A stretch of 44,678 bases of DNA, taken from contig DASSKF010000204.1 in the NCBI GenBank assembly GCA_035690725.1, forward strand, positions 1 to 44,678, written 5' to 3'. Below the pieces are notes generated by a model. The model searched no databases. It was not told the origin of the DNA and saw only the letters and a list, made by a program, of their open reading frames with translations. This DNA is from DASSKF01 sp035690725 (lineage in GTDB: Bacteria; Actinomycetota; Actinomycetes; Actinomycetales; Dermatophilaceae). Made by a program: the position numbers and the translations under genes. Positions 1 through 6,873 of the stretch are shown in pieces. The stretch's first letter is position 1. Each line of letters starts with the position of its first letter.

Positions 1-39
1 GTGCCGATCGCCTTCGCCCTCGACGCCGACGCCAGCTGA
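1..39 (+). CDS. C-terminal end of an unknown gene (partial)
   Basis: An open frame enters from the left edge and ends at a TGA at 37-39, giving a tail that reads VPIAFALDADAS. Codon use (GCC, GAC, CTC, ATC) is typical of the rest of the window, so it may be the end of a real gene. Too little is present to name it. The GTG at position 1 cannot be taken as its start. Confidence 0.35.
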   Translation: MPIAFALDADAS

Positions 40-67
40 ACAGTCCGACAGAGTTTCCTGACGTCAC

Positions 68-96
68 TTGACGTCGTTGCTCGATAGGCCGATATT
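68..96 (+). promoter_or_regulatory. Putative sigma70-type promoter for the DUF2975/HTH genes
   Basis: TTGACG at 68-73 and GATATT at 91-96 are separated by 17 bp. TGACGTCA (59-66), a perfect 8-bp palindrome, lies just upstream, and an imperfect inverted repeat (CTCGATA ... TATTGAG) covers 80-98. This is the most AT-rich stretch nearby. The HTH protein encoded downstream could act here by autoregulation; that is inference. Confidence 0.5.
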
Positions 97-180
97 GAGG
101 GTCGATAAGCTCATCACGACTCTCAGGAGGGCGCCCTGCCCGGGTACCGAGCCTTCAGGGCGGCCAGCCACATCGCCCTG

Positions 181-894
181 GTGGGGTGGCTCGTCACGGT
201 GCTCGTCGCCCTGCTGATCGCTCTCGCCGGGGTCTCCGGACTGAGCGGGTGGAGTGACTACCACTACCGGATCAGCCTCCTCCCGGGCACACATTTGCTG
301 GACCTGTCCTACCAGCCGTCGTGGGGCGTCACGACCGGCACCCGGGTTTGTCCGCGGATCGATCTGGGCGACCGCCAGGACGACTGCGAGAGCGTCGTGC
401 TCCAGGACTCCCGGGGCCAGGTCCTGGACGGTCAGGTGGTCCGCCAGAGCGACGTCCGCCCGGTGTCCGCCCAACTGACCGGACGCTTGTTGTTCGACGC
501 CGACCCGGGGTGGAACCCGCTCGTCGCATCGCTGTACGCGATGACGGTGCTCAGCGTGCTCGTCCTGGCGCTCGTGCTGTGCCAACTGTGGCTGCTGCTG
601 CGCACCGCGTCCCGTGGAGACCCGTTCACCGATGTCGCCGTTCGCCGGTTGCGGGTCATCGGGCTCACCCTGATCGCGTGGGAGGTGCTGGAGCCGTTGC
701 TGTGGCTGTTCCTCAGCCCCAAGGCATGGGACTACGACCTCGTCGGGTACGGCGGTCAGGTCGTTCTGCAGCTGACCTCGATGGAGCCGGGCGCACAGCT
801 CGCGGTGATCGCCTTCGGCGCGCTGTTGCTGCTGCTGGCCGAGGTCTTCCGCCGCGGGACACGCCTGGAGAGCGAGCAGAGGCTGACCGTCTGA
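181..894 (+). CDS. DUF2975-type membrane protein
   Basis: A 237-residue protein from GTG 181. A first hydrophobic helix lies at about residues 3-25, then an extracytoplasmic region with two cysteines, then three more helices at about 117-140, 158-178 and 200-222. The C-terminal pattern LAEVFRRGTRLESEQRLTV is characteristic of DUF2975 proteins, whose function is unknown and which are usually paired with a YozG-type HTH protein, as here. The start is doubtful: an excellent SD (AGGAGG, 125-130) sits 5 nt before an in-frame CTG at 136, which would add 15 residues (PGYRAFRAASHIALV). No ATG, GTG or TTG lies between the upstream stop (106-108) and 181, and 181 has no good SD. The stop overlaps the next start (ATGA). 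Confidence 0.8.
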   Translation: MGWLVTVLVALLIALAGVSGLSGWSDYHYRISLLPGTHLLDLSYQPSWGVTTGTRVCPRIDLGDRQDDCESVVLQDSRGQVLDGQVVRQSDVRPVSAQLTGRLLFDADPGWNPLVASLYAMTVLSVLVLALVLCQLWLLLRTASRGDPFTDVAVRRLRVIGLTLIAWEVLEPLLWLFLSPKAWDYDLVGYGGQVVLQLTSMEPGAQLAVIAFGALLLLLAEVFRRGTRLESEQRLTV

Positions 895-1148
895 TGGCGA
901 TCGACATCCGGCTCGACCACGCCCTGCTCGACCGCAGGATGACGCTCACCGAGCTCGCCGACCGGGTCGGGATCACGGTGGCGAACCTGTCGATCCTCAA
1001 GACCGGCAAGGCCCGGGCGATCCGCCTGTCCACACTCGACGCGATCTGCCGCGAGCTGGAGTGCCAGCCGGGCGACCTGTTGCTGCACGTGCCTGACGAC
1101 GACGCGACAGGGCGGCGAGCGCGCCCGCCCGGGCCTGCGGCAGGATGA
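894..1148 (+). CDS. YozG-type Cro/CI HTH transcriptional regulator
   Basis: An 84-residue protein. Residues about 10-65 form a Cro/CI helix-turn-helix: LTELADRVGITVANLSILKTG, then ARAIRLSTLDAICRELECQPGDLL, the HTH_26/YozG subtype. ATG 894 overlaps the TGA of the DUF2975 gene, so translation is probably coupled. The pair is a common membrane-protein/regulator module in Firmicutes and Actinobacteria. Its signal is unknown; it probably binds the inverted repeats at 59-98. A short Arg/Pro/Gly-rich tail follows the domain. Confidence 0.85.
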   Translation: MAIDIRLDHALLDRRMTLTELADRVGITVANLSILKTGKARAIRLSTLDAICRELECQPGDLLLHVPDDDATGRRARPPGPAAG

Positions 1149-1174
1149 CCATCACGGACCACGGGAGGTATGCC

Positions 1175-1930
1175 GTGCCGACACCCGAGTGGGACGCCCG
1201 CACCTACGCGTCGCTGGCCCTGCCGCACCGGCGGTGGGGTGCCGGCGTGATCGACCGGCTCGGCCTGAGGGGCGACGAGCGGGTGCTCGACGTCGGGTGC
1301 GGACCCGGGCGGGACACCCTGCGGCTGCTGGAGCTGCTGCCCCACGGGCACGTCACCGCCGTCGACGCCTCGGAACCCATGCTGGAGGAGCTCCGGCGGC
1401 AGCTGGCGTCGCGACCGGAGGCCGCCGACCGGGTCACCGTCCTCCACGCCGACCTGCGCGAGCCGCTCCCGATCGAGGATCCGGCCGACCTGGCCATGAG
1501 CGTCGCCACCCTGCACTGGGTGCCCGACCACCGGGCGGTGTTCCGCCACGTCGCCCGGGTGCTGCGTCCGGGCGGCTGGCTCGTGGCCGAGTGCGGCGGC
1601 AAGGGCAACATCACCGGGGTGCGCGCCGCACTGTGGCGGACCGAGCCGATCCACACCGGCGAGGTCTGGAACTTCGCCGGTGTCGCCGAGACTGAGCAGG
1701 CGCTCGAGTCGGCGGGGTTCACCGACGTCCAGGTCGAGCTCGTCCCCGACCCCGCCGTCCTGGAGCGGGGGGAGCAGCTCGAGACCTACCTCGCCACCGT
1801 CGTGCTCGGCGCTCACCTGAGGGAACTCGACCCCTGCGAGCACGCCAGCTTCGTCCGCAGCGTGGCGGCCGAGCTGCCCGAGCCGGTCATCGACTACGTC
1901 CGGCTGCGGATCGCGGCGACGCGTCGCTGA
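1175..1930 (+). CDS. SAM-dependent class I methyltransferase
   Basis: A Rossmann-type methyltransferase of 251 residues. Motif I is VLDVGCGPGRDT, followed by the acidic residue of motif II in VTAVDAS, then LHADLREPLP and LHWVPDHRAVFRHVARVLRPGGWLVAECGG. This resembles trans-aconitate/UbiE-like methyltransferases; the substrate cannot be inferred. I prefer GTG 1175 because GGGAGG (1163-1168) sits 6 nt upstream and the product then begins VPTPEWDARTY, a usual family N-terminus. An in-frame ATG at 1145 overlaps the HTH stop (ATGA) and is the alternative. It is probably co-transcribed with the two genes upstream. Confidence 0.85.
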   Translation: MPTPEWDARTYASLALPHRRWGAGVIDRLGLRGDERVLDVGCGPGRDTLRLLELLPHGHVTAVDASEPMLEELRRQLASRPEAADRVTVLHADLREPLPIEDPADLAMSVATLHWVPDHRAVFRHVARVLRPGGWLVAECGGKGNITGVRAALWRTEPIHTGEVWNFAGVAETEQALESAGFTDVQVELVPDPAVLERGEQLETYLATVVLGAHLRELDPCEHASFVRSVAAELPEPVIDYVRLRIAATRR

Positions 1931-1987
1931 GCGCCGCCCCCGGAGCCCCCGAGCGGCTTCGGGCCCATGAGCCGCGACGGTCGAGCG

Positions 1988-2131
1988 CTACCCGGCGAGC
2001 ATCTCGCAGAGGTTCTCGACCGTCCCGCTCCCCTCGTGGAGCACCCGGTGGCCGGAGGCGTCGGAGGTGACCTTCCACCCGCGGCCGGTGACGACGTACC
2101 TGCCCGGTGCCGCCTCCGGACCTGCCCGCAC
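1988..2131 (-). CDS. Possible small ORF or gene fragment, unknown
   Basis: The minus strand encodes a 47-residue frame from a GTG at 2131 to a TAG at 1988-1990. It reads protein-like: a stretch RYVVTGRGWKVTSDASGHRV, then an acidic end finishing ENLCEMLAG. Flanking frames here are Arg/Pro-rich shadow sequence, so this frame looks more natural. There is no SD, and the 5' end overlaps the CGNR fragment on the other strand. It may be the C-terminal remnant of a lost gene. I recognise no family. Confidence 0.25.
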   Translation of the reverse strand: MRAGPEAAPGRYVVTGRGWKVTSDASGHRVLHEGSGTVENLCEMLAG

Positions 2132-2358
2132 GGTGGGAGCTGCCGGAGTCCGTGGGACTGCGCAGGCCGGTACTGGCCGCGGCTCTGGCAGCGGCGGACC
2201 TGCTCACCTCCGCCGACGTGCGGCAGGTGTGCGCGTGTCCCGGAGACGACTGCGGCTGGCTGTTCCTCAACCCGGGTGGCCGCCGGCGCTGGTGCTCCAT
2301 GTCCCCCTGCGGCAACCGTGCCAAGGTCGCCGCGCACGCCCGCCGCCACAGGCGGTGA
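2107..2358 (+). pseudogene. ABATE/CGNR zinc-finger protein, C-terminal fragment
   Basis: The 83-residue product contains a complete CGNR zinc finger: two cysteines in CACPGDDCGWLFLN, then RRRWCSMSPCGNRAKVAAHARRH. Full-length CGNR proteins are usually about 180-200 residues and carry an N-terminal ABATE domain. Here homology begins only at the linker (LPARWELPESVGL), and no ABATE-like sequence is visible in any frame of 1931-2106. I therefore read it as an N-terminally deleted remnant, although it could still be expressed from ATG 2107. Its stop abuts the stop of the convergent monooxygenase gene with no gap. Confidence 0.6.
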
Positions 2359-3819
2359 CTACCCGGTCGACGGTCGGACGTCCGCGCCGAGCTCCTCCCC
2401 GGCCCTGCCGAACCACCGCGACAGCTGGTCGCCCAATCCCTGCTGGCCGTCACCGACCCAGACCACGTGCCCGTCCGGGCGCAACAGCACGGCGGGGACG
2501 TCCAGCTCCTCGCTCAGGTCGACGACGTGGTCGACCCGGTCTGCCCACCCGGCGACCGACAGCCGGCCGGTCTGGTCGAGCAGCAGGCCCCGGCCTTGGT
2601 GCATCAGCTCGTAGAGGCGTCCCCCCTCCAGGGCGACGTCCCGCAGCCGCCGACCGAGGAGCGGGTGACCCTCGCCGACGTCGTAGCGGATCCCGATCGC
2701 CGTGATCTTCTCGACCAGGCGGCGATTCACCTCCTCGACGTCCATCAGCTCCGCGAGCAGCCGCCGCACCGCTTGCGGCCCGGGCTCGGTCGACATCAGC
2801 TCCATCTGCGCGCGGGTGTTGTCCAGGACCGCGGCAGCCACCGGGCGGCGCTCTGTCTCGTAGCTGTCCAGCAGGCCCTCCGGCGCCCAGCCGTCGATCT
2901 GGGCGGCCAGCTTCCAGCCGAGGTTGGCCGCATCCTGGATGCCGAGGTTCAGGCCCTGCCCGCCCGTGGGCGGGTGGATGTGCGCGGCGTCCCCCGCCAG
3001 GAGCACGCGACCGGCCCGGTAGCGCTCGGCCAGCCGGGTGGTGTCACCGAAGCGGGAGAGCCACTTCGGTGAGTGCACGCCGAAGTCGCTGCCGGCGAAC
3101 GCCCGCAGCTGCTCGCGGAACTCGTCGAGCGTCGGCGGAACCGAGCGGTCCGCCGCCACGCCGTCGGCAGGGACCAGGACGCGGTAGAGCCCGTCGCCGA
3201 GCGGACCGAGACCGAACCGCAGCTGGGTCCGTCTGACCTCGGCCACGACGGCCGCCACCGTCTCCGCCGACGAGGTCACCTCCATCTCCCCCAGCAGCGT
3301 CTCCACGCGCGTGGGCTCACCGGGGAAGCCGATGCCGACGAGCTTGCGCACCGTGCTGCGGCCGCCGTCGCAGCCGACGAGGTACCGCGAGCGGACCCGG
3401 CCGCCGTCAGACAGCGCGGCGGTGACCCCGTGCTCGTCCTGCTCCAGCCCGACCAGCTCGCACCCCCGCCGGACCTCGGCGCCGACCTCGTCGGCGTGCT
3501 CGGCGAGCAGGCGGTCGATGGTCGGCTGCGGGATGCCGAGGACATAGGCGTGCGCACTGTCCAAGTGCTCCGGCGCCGGCTTCGGGATGCCCGCGAAGAA
3601 GCCACCGACCGGGTACTGCGTGCCCAGCGCCAGGAACCGCTCCAGCAGTCCACGCTGGTCCATCAGCTCGATGCTGCGCGCATGCAGCCCGAGCGCCCGC
3701 ACGACCGTGGTCGGTTCAACATCCCGCTCCAGCACGAGCACCTGTATGCCGTGCAGCCGCAGCTCGGCGGCCAGCATGAGGCCGGTCGGCCCGCCGCCGA
3801 TGATGGTCGCGTCGATCAT
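2359..3819 (-). CDS. rox: FAD-dependent monooxygenase, rifampin monooxygenase (Rox/RIFMO)-like
   Basis: A 486-residue class A flavoprotein monooxygenase of usual family length. The N-terminal dinucleotide motif is IIGGGPTGLMLAAELRLHG; a second FAD motif is VGCDGGRSTVRKLVG; the ribityl-binding GD motif is RVLLAGDAAHIHPPTGGQGLN. The stretches RALGLHARSIELMDQRGLLERF and VGGFFAGI closely resemble rifampin monooxygenases, which oxidise rifamycins and lead to ring opening and resistance. A related aromatic hydroxylase is the alternative. The palindrome at 3876-3896, 57 bp upstream of the start, supports the rifamycin reading. The gene is monocistronic and diverges from the VOC/GNAT remnant. Confidence 0.8.
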   Translation of the reverse strand: MIDATIIGGGPTGLMLAAELRLHGIQVLVLERDVEPTTVVRALGLHARSIELMDQRGLLERFLALGTQYPVGGFFAGIPKPAPEHLDSAHAYVLGIPQPTIDRLLAEHADEVGAEVRRGCELVGLEQDEHGVTAALSDGGRVRSRYLVGCDGGRSTVRKLVGIGFPGEPTRVETLLGEMEVTSSAETVAAVVAEVRRTQLRFGLGPLGDGLYRVLVPADGVAADRSVPPTLDEFREQLRAFAGSDFGVHSPKWLSRFGDTTRLAERYRAGRVLLAGDAAHIHPPTGGQGLNLGIQDAANLGWKLAAQIDGWAPEGLLDSYETERRPVAAAVLDNTRAQMELMSTEPGPQAVRRLLAELMDVEEVNRRLVEKITAIGIRYDVGEGHPLLGRRLRDVALEGGRLYELMHQGRGLLLDQTGRLSVAGWADRVDHVVDLSEELDVPAVLLRPDGHVVWVGDGQQGLGDQLSRWFGRAGEELGADVRPSTG

Positions 3820-3875
3820 GAGTCGTCCCCCGTTTCCGCTGTTCCGGTGTCGACCGTGGATTCTGCGCCACGAGA

Positions 3876-3896
3876 GGGGTCTTGCCGCAAGGCCCC
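3876..3896 (-). promoter_or_regulatory. Candidate rifamycin-associated element (RAE)-like palindrome
   Basis: A 21-bp inverted repeat with arms GGGGTCTTGC and GCAAGGCCCC (one mismatch, one central C). It lies upstream of the rox-like start on the minus strand, with TATAGC, a possible -10, at 3903-3908 just upstream of it. From memory, actinobacterial rifamycin-inactivation genes share an approximately 19-bp palindrome of this form, called RAE. I could not check the exact published consensus, so the identification rests on resemblance plus context. Confidence 0.55.
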
Positions 3897-3918
3897 CTGT
3901 GCGCTATACGTTGGAAGT

Positions 3919-3944
3919 GGCAGGGAGCGAGCGGCCTCCCTGCC
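3919..3944. repeat. Perfect 9-bp inverted repeat in the rox upstream region
   Basis: GGCAGGGAG (3919-3927) and CTCCCTGCC (3936-3944) form a perfect 9-bp stem with an 8-nt loop, in the divergent intergenic region about 100 bp upstream of the monooxygenase start. No T-run follows on either side, so it is more likely an operator or boundary hairpin than a classical terminator. Confidence 0.4.
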
Positions 3945-3999
3945 ATTGTCGTGTCCGGCACCGGTCCCCCGGTCTCGTCCACGCGGTGGTCGGCACTGA

Positions 4000-4005
4000 C
4001 AGGCT
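4000..4005 (+). promoter_or_regulatory. Leaderless -10 box for the VOC/GNAT remnant
   Basis: CAGGCT lies 7 nt before ATG 4013, the spacing expected for a leaderless actinobacterial transcript whose first base is the start codon. The regulatory end of this damaged gene therefore looks preserved. Confidence 0.4.
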
Positions 4006-4012
4006 GGGAGCC

Positions 4013-4578
4013 ATGTCGACGCTGTGGCCGATCCTGCACCACGACGACGCCGAGCAGGCCGTCGGCTTCCTCACCGACGTCCTCGGACTCCGCGCCGACG
4101 TCGTCGCCCGTGACGACGAGGGCGACGTCGTGCATGCCGAGCTGGACGTGGCCGGGGGTGGCCGCCTCGTCGTCCCACCCCAGCGGACCCGGTTCGGCAA
4201 CGGCGTGGAGACCCACGCCTGCACCGTCGCCGCCCCGGATGACGACACCGCCGTCGGCCAGGTCGGGCTGTGGGCCCGCGACCTCGCACACGGACGCGCG
4301 TCCCAGCGCGCCGCCGACAGGTGCGGCTTCCGTCGCGAAGGTCTTCTGCGCAGCTGGCAGACGATCGGTCGGCAGCGCCGGGACATGTACGTCTACGGCC
4401 GACTGCACGAGCCCGACCCGGTCCCGGAGGAGGTCCTGTGCGAGATCCCGTTGGCCGGCCGCCACGTTCGCGTCACCCGCGCTCGGTTCGAGGACGTCCC
4501 CGCCCTGGTTGCCCTGCTGCGCGACGACGCCCTGCGGTGCGCATCGCGGCGCACGAGGGGATGAAGCTGCAGCTGTAG
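4013..4578 (+). pseudogene. Mosaic remnant: VOC N-half, GNAT C-end and internally deleted GNAT
   Basis: One open frame (ATG 4013 to TGA 4564) joins unrelated pieces. Residues 1-75 match the first half of a glyoxalase/VOC protein (LWPILHHDDAEQAVGFLTDVLGLRAD) and stop mid-domain. Residues about 98-135 are a GNAT C-terminal region (ASQRAADRCGFRREGLLRSWQ, then RRDMYVYGRL) without the acetyl-CoA-binding loop. From about residue 145 a second GNAT begins (GRHVRVTRARFEDVPALVALL) and collapses near 4545; in another frame the sequence ends RIAAHEGMKLQL at 4578, a typical GNAT C-terminus. I read this as several internal deletions, one shifting frame. A functional fusion is unlikely because every domain is incomplete. 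Confidence 0.65.
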
Positions 4579-4600
4579 GCCGGACAGCACGATCCCGGTG

Positions 4601-4606
4601 GATACT
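4601..4606 (+). promoter_or_regulatory. Leaderless -10 box for the TfoX-domain gene
   Basis: GATACT lies 6 nt before GTG 4613. There is no SD-like sequence, which supports leaderless expression from 4613 rather than from the upstream in-frame GTG at 4598. Confidence 0.4.
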
Positions 4607-4612
4607 GGCGTC

Positions 4613-4945
4613 GTGGCCTACGACGAGGAGCTGGCCGACCGGATCCGGGAGACACTCCAGGACGAGACCGAGCTGACCGAACGGCGCATGTTCGGCGGGC
4701 TCGCCTTCCTCGTCCGCGGCAACATGGCCGTCGCGGCGAGCGGGCAGGGCGGCCTGCTGGTGCACATCGACCCCACCCGGGCCGTCGAGTGGGTCGACGG
4801 CCGGCACGTGCGCCGGATGGAGATGCGCGGCCGGGCGATGGACGGCTGGCTGCGCGTGGACAGCGACGTCCTCGACAGCGACCGGGCCCTGCAGCAGTGG
4901 GTCGCCCGGGGCGTGGCGCGGGCCCGGTCACTGCCCCCGAAGTAG
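4613..4945 (+). CDS. TfoX N-terminal-domain protein
   Basis: A 110-residue single-domain protein. It matches the TfoX/Sxy N-terminal domain throughout: YDEELADRIRE, RRMFGGLAFLVRGNMAVAAS, RRMEMRGRAMDGWLRVD and the C-terminal ARSLPPK. In gamma-proteobacteria the full TfoX regulates competence; the stand-alone actinobacterial domain has no established role. GTG 4613 gives the usual family N-terminus (VAYDEELADRI). The gene is complete, in contrast to the damaged genes on both sides, and converges on the PhzF remnant with a 15-bp gap. Confidence 0.85.
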   Translation: MAYDEELADRIRETLQDETELTERRMFGGLAFLVRGNMAVAASGQGGLLVHIDPTRAVEWVDGRHVRRMEMRGRAMDGWLRVDSDVLDSDRALQQWVARGVARARSLPPK

Positions 4946-4960
4946 TTGTGCCACAACAGG

Positions 4961-5563
4961 TCACACGGGGTGGGCACGGGTCTCGACCAGTTCGACCCGG
5001 CCGCCCACGGCCACCGTTCCGTCCTCGTCGGGGCGCACGAGGATCTCCGACGCCCTCCCCTGGCGGATCGTCAGCGGACGCTGCAACAGGGCGCCCAGGC
5101 GGATCGCCGCAGCGCCGGTCGCCTCGTCCTCGGTGATCCCCATGCGGGTCGGGAAGACGCGGACCCGCACCGCACCGGCCGTGGGGCCTCCCGCTCGTGG
5201 GGGATCGTCCTGCCACGCCCACACCTGCAGGTGCTCGTCCGGCCCGGCGCCGGGGTGCGCCTCCACCTCCGCGGGTGAGGACAGCTGGTGCAGGTCGAAC
5301 TCGGGCGCCCACGACGGCCGGGCACTGATCCAGGTATGCCGTCCCTCCACCCACGTGAGCACCTCACCGGCCGACGGGCGCAGCACCGCTGCCGGAAAGC
5401 CCTGCTCGCGCAGCAGCCACGCCGTCCCCACGAGCGGGTGCCCGACCAGCGGCAGCTCGACCGCGGGCGTGTGGATGCGCACGTCGCCGCGGGCCGCGTC
5501 GCGGACGAACACGGTCTCGGAGAACCCGAGCTCGGCGGCGACCTCCCGCGGCCCGGGGCCATT
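4961..5563 (-). pseudogene. PhzF-family isomerase, N-terminally truncated
   Basis: About 200 residues match the PhzF/YddE family: REVAAELGFSETVFV (with the family's catalytic Glu), VRIHTPAVELPLVGHPLVGTAWLL, and the C-terminal GITEDEATGAAAIRLGALL. Normal proteins start about 35 residues earlier with a strand followed by a GNP motif; that part is absent. Homology stops at about 5563. No in-frame ATG or GTG occurs upstream until inside the divergent nitroreductase gene, where the sequence no longer resembles PhzF. A deletion has probably removed the PhzF start and promoter. An unusual short protein started at TTG or ATG within the neighbour is possible but less likely. Confidence 0.6.
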
Positions 5564-5599
5564 CCTCGAGCCGCCCCGCCGCCCCCCCGGCCCGGCGCC

Positions 5600-5605
5600 T
5601 ATGCT
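5600..5605 (+). promoter_or_regulatory. Leaderless -10 box for the nitroreductase gene
   Basis: TATGCT lies 7 nt before GTG 5613, with no SD between. The box is a close TANNNT match and decides the start. Confidence 0.45.
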
Positions 5606-5612
5606 CGCCGGT

Positions 5613-6131
5613 GTGTCGCCCCTCAACCGCGCTGCGCGCGTGCTGTTCAAGGCCCCGGTCCCCTTCTACGACCTCGGGCTCGGCGCCCTGGTCGGGCACC
5701 GGTTCTGCTTGCTGACGCACCGTGGTCGCCGGTCCGGCCTCGTGTACCGGACGATGCTCGAGGTGCTGGACCGTGACCCCGAGACGAGGGGGATCCACGT
5801 GATCGCCGGCCTCGGCCGGGGCAGCCAGTGGCTGCAGAACCTCGAGGCCGGCGGGGCACTCGAGGTGCGTTGTGGCAGCGACCGGTTCGTGCCGGCATAC
5901 CGGGTGCTGGCGACCGGGGAGGGAGCCCAGGTGCTCGCGGGCTATGAGCGCGACCACCGGCTCGCGGCGAGGGTCATCGCTCCCGTCCTGGGCCGGCTGA
6001 CCGGCATCAGCTACGACGGCACCGACGAGAGCCGGCACCGGGTCGTCGACCAGCTCCCGGTGATCGAGCTGCGCCCCAGACGCGCCACCGAGCTCAGTCA
6101 CCCTGCGCCCACGCCGCCACCGGCAGGCTGA
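5613..6131 (+). CDS. Deazaflavin (F420)-dependent nitroreductase-family protein
   Basis: A 172-residue protein of the Ddn/DUF385 split-barrel family. Recognisable features are the N-terminal amphipathic stretch (LNRAARVLFKAPVPFYDLGLG), FCLLTHRGRRSGLVYRTMLEV, GIHVIAGLGRGSQWLQNLEA and the polar C-terminus. Family members bind F420 or FMN-like cofactors; Ddn reduces nitroimidazoles and F420-dependent quinone reduction has been shown for some. The physiological substrate here is unknown. GTG 5613 is chosen from the leaderless -10 box. The 3' end overlaps the convergent gene by 38 bp. Confidence 0.8.
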   Translation: MSPLNRAARVLFKAPVPFYDLGLGALVGHRFCLLTHRGRRSGLVYRTMLEVLDRDPETRGIHVIAGLGRGSQWLQNLEAGGALEVRCGSDRFVPAYRVLATGEGAQVLAGYERDHRLAARVIAPVLGRLTGISYDGTDESRHRVVDQLPVIELRPRRATELSHPAPTPPPAG

Positions 6132-6444
6132 GGTAGACGCCGACGCTGGACGTTGCCGCTGCCGCCACGACCGCGTCGCGGAGCAGGTCACACCGCTCCT
6201 GCCGGTTCTCGGCGCGACTCGCGAACCACTTCGAGCGGACCTCGACCACGACATCGAGCCCACTGACGTCGTGGACTCCCCGGGGGCGGAAACGGATCTC
6301 GACGTCGCCGGGCTGCAGCTCGTGGTCGTACGGCTCCTCGGGGCACTCGACGGCGACGGACACGGCGTGGGGCAGCGCCTCCGCGAGCCGATGCAGCCGG
6401 TCCTCCGGGACCGTCGGGGAATGGGTGACGTCGGCGATCGGCAC
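6094..6444 (-). CDS. Small protein, possibly tautomerase-superfamily
   Basis: A 116-residue protein starting (V/M)PIADVTHSP. A proline directly after the initiator Met would fit the catalytic Pro of tautomerases, and the pattern DVVVEVRSKWFASRAENRQERCDLLRDAV resembles the second beta-alpha unit of the 5-carboxymethyl-2-hydroxymuconate isomerase family, which also has this length. The match is weak and the function should be treated as unknown. It begins at a GTG with a leaderless -10 box (TACGTT) 6 nt upstream. Its last 38 bp overlap the end of the convergent nitroreductase gene. Confidence 0.6.
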   Translation of the reverse strand: MPIADVTHSPTVPEDRLHRLAEALPHAVSVAVECPEEPYDHELQPGDVEIRFRPRGVHDVSGLDVVVEVRSKWFASRAENRQERCDLLRDAVVAAAATSSVGVYLSLPVAAWAQGD

Positions 6445-6450
6445 CCCCCG

Positions 6451-6456
6451 AACGTA
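6451..6456 (-). promoter_or_regulatory. Leaderless -10 box for the tautomerase-like gene
   Basis: TACGTT on the minus strand, 6 nt before the GTG at 6444. Confidence 0.35.
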
Positions 6457-6468
6457 GCGGAGGCGCCG

Positions 6469-6873
6469 CTACCCCCGTGCCAACGACGGGTCCGGCGCGA
6501 CGCGGCGGCGGGCGCGGACGAGCAGGAATCCGTCGACGACGAACGGCGCGGCCACAACGAGCACGAACAGGGTGACGCCGAGCGGCCGGACGAGGGTGCC
6601 GAGGAGCTTCTCCCACCACTTCCGGACGCCGGAGACCCACAACAGGACGGCGCCGGCCAGCCACCCGACGAAGGGAATGGACGAGCCGGCGGTCAGCAGC
6701 ACCACCGCGACGATCTCGAGGCCGGTGCCGCGGCGCGGCACGCTCGCGACCGGGGACGGCGTACCGGGTGGTGCCGGTGGCTCCTCCGCCCGGCGCGCCG
6801 CGGGCAACGATGCGCTCGCCTGCGCGAGTCGCTGCTGGTAGTCCTCCACCAGTGCGTTCGTCGTTGCGTCCAT
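6469..6873 (-). CDS. HAAS-domain-like membrane protein with shortened HAAS domain
   Basis: A 134-residue protein. Residues 1-31 (MDATTNALVEDYQQRLAQAS followed by ASLPAARRAEE) match the start of the HAAS signalling domain, found in membrane proteins encoded next to PadR regulators. The rest of that domain (the conserved LLEEI-type helix and the two following) is missing, and after a Pro-rich linker the protein enters three hydrophobic segments (about 53-72, 73-85 and 97-115) with WLAGAVLLWVSGVRKWWEKLLGTL, as in full-length members. An in-frame internal deletion is likely. A GAGGGG SD precedes ATG 6873. The start overlaps the end of a PadR remnant by one base, so the ancestral padR-HAAS operon order is still visible. 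Confidence 0.6.
   Translation of the reverse strand: MDATTNALVEDYQQRLAQASASLPAARRAEEPPAPPGTPSPVASVPRRGTGLEIVAVVLLTAGSSIPFVGWLAGAVLLWVSGVRKWWEKLLGTLVRPLGVTLFVLVVAAPFVVDGFLLVRARRRVAPDPSLARG

Noticed and set aside
4943..4958. GTTGTG-C-CACAAC inverted repeat after the TfoX gene as a terminator
   Set aside because: The one-base loop is sterically unlikely for a hairpin and there is no U-run; too short to support a call.
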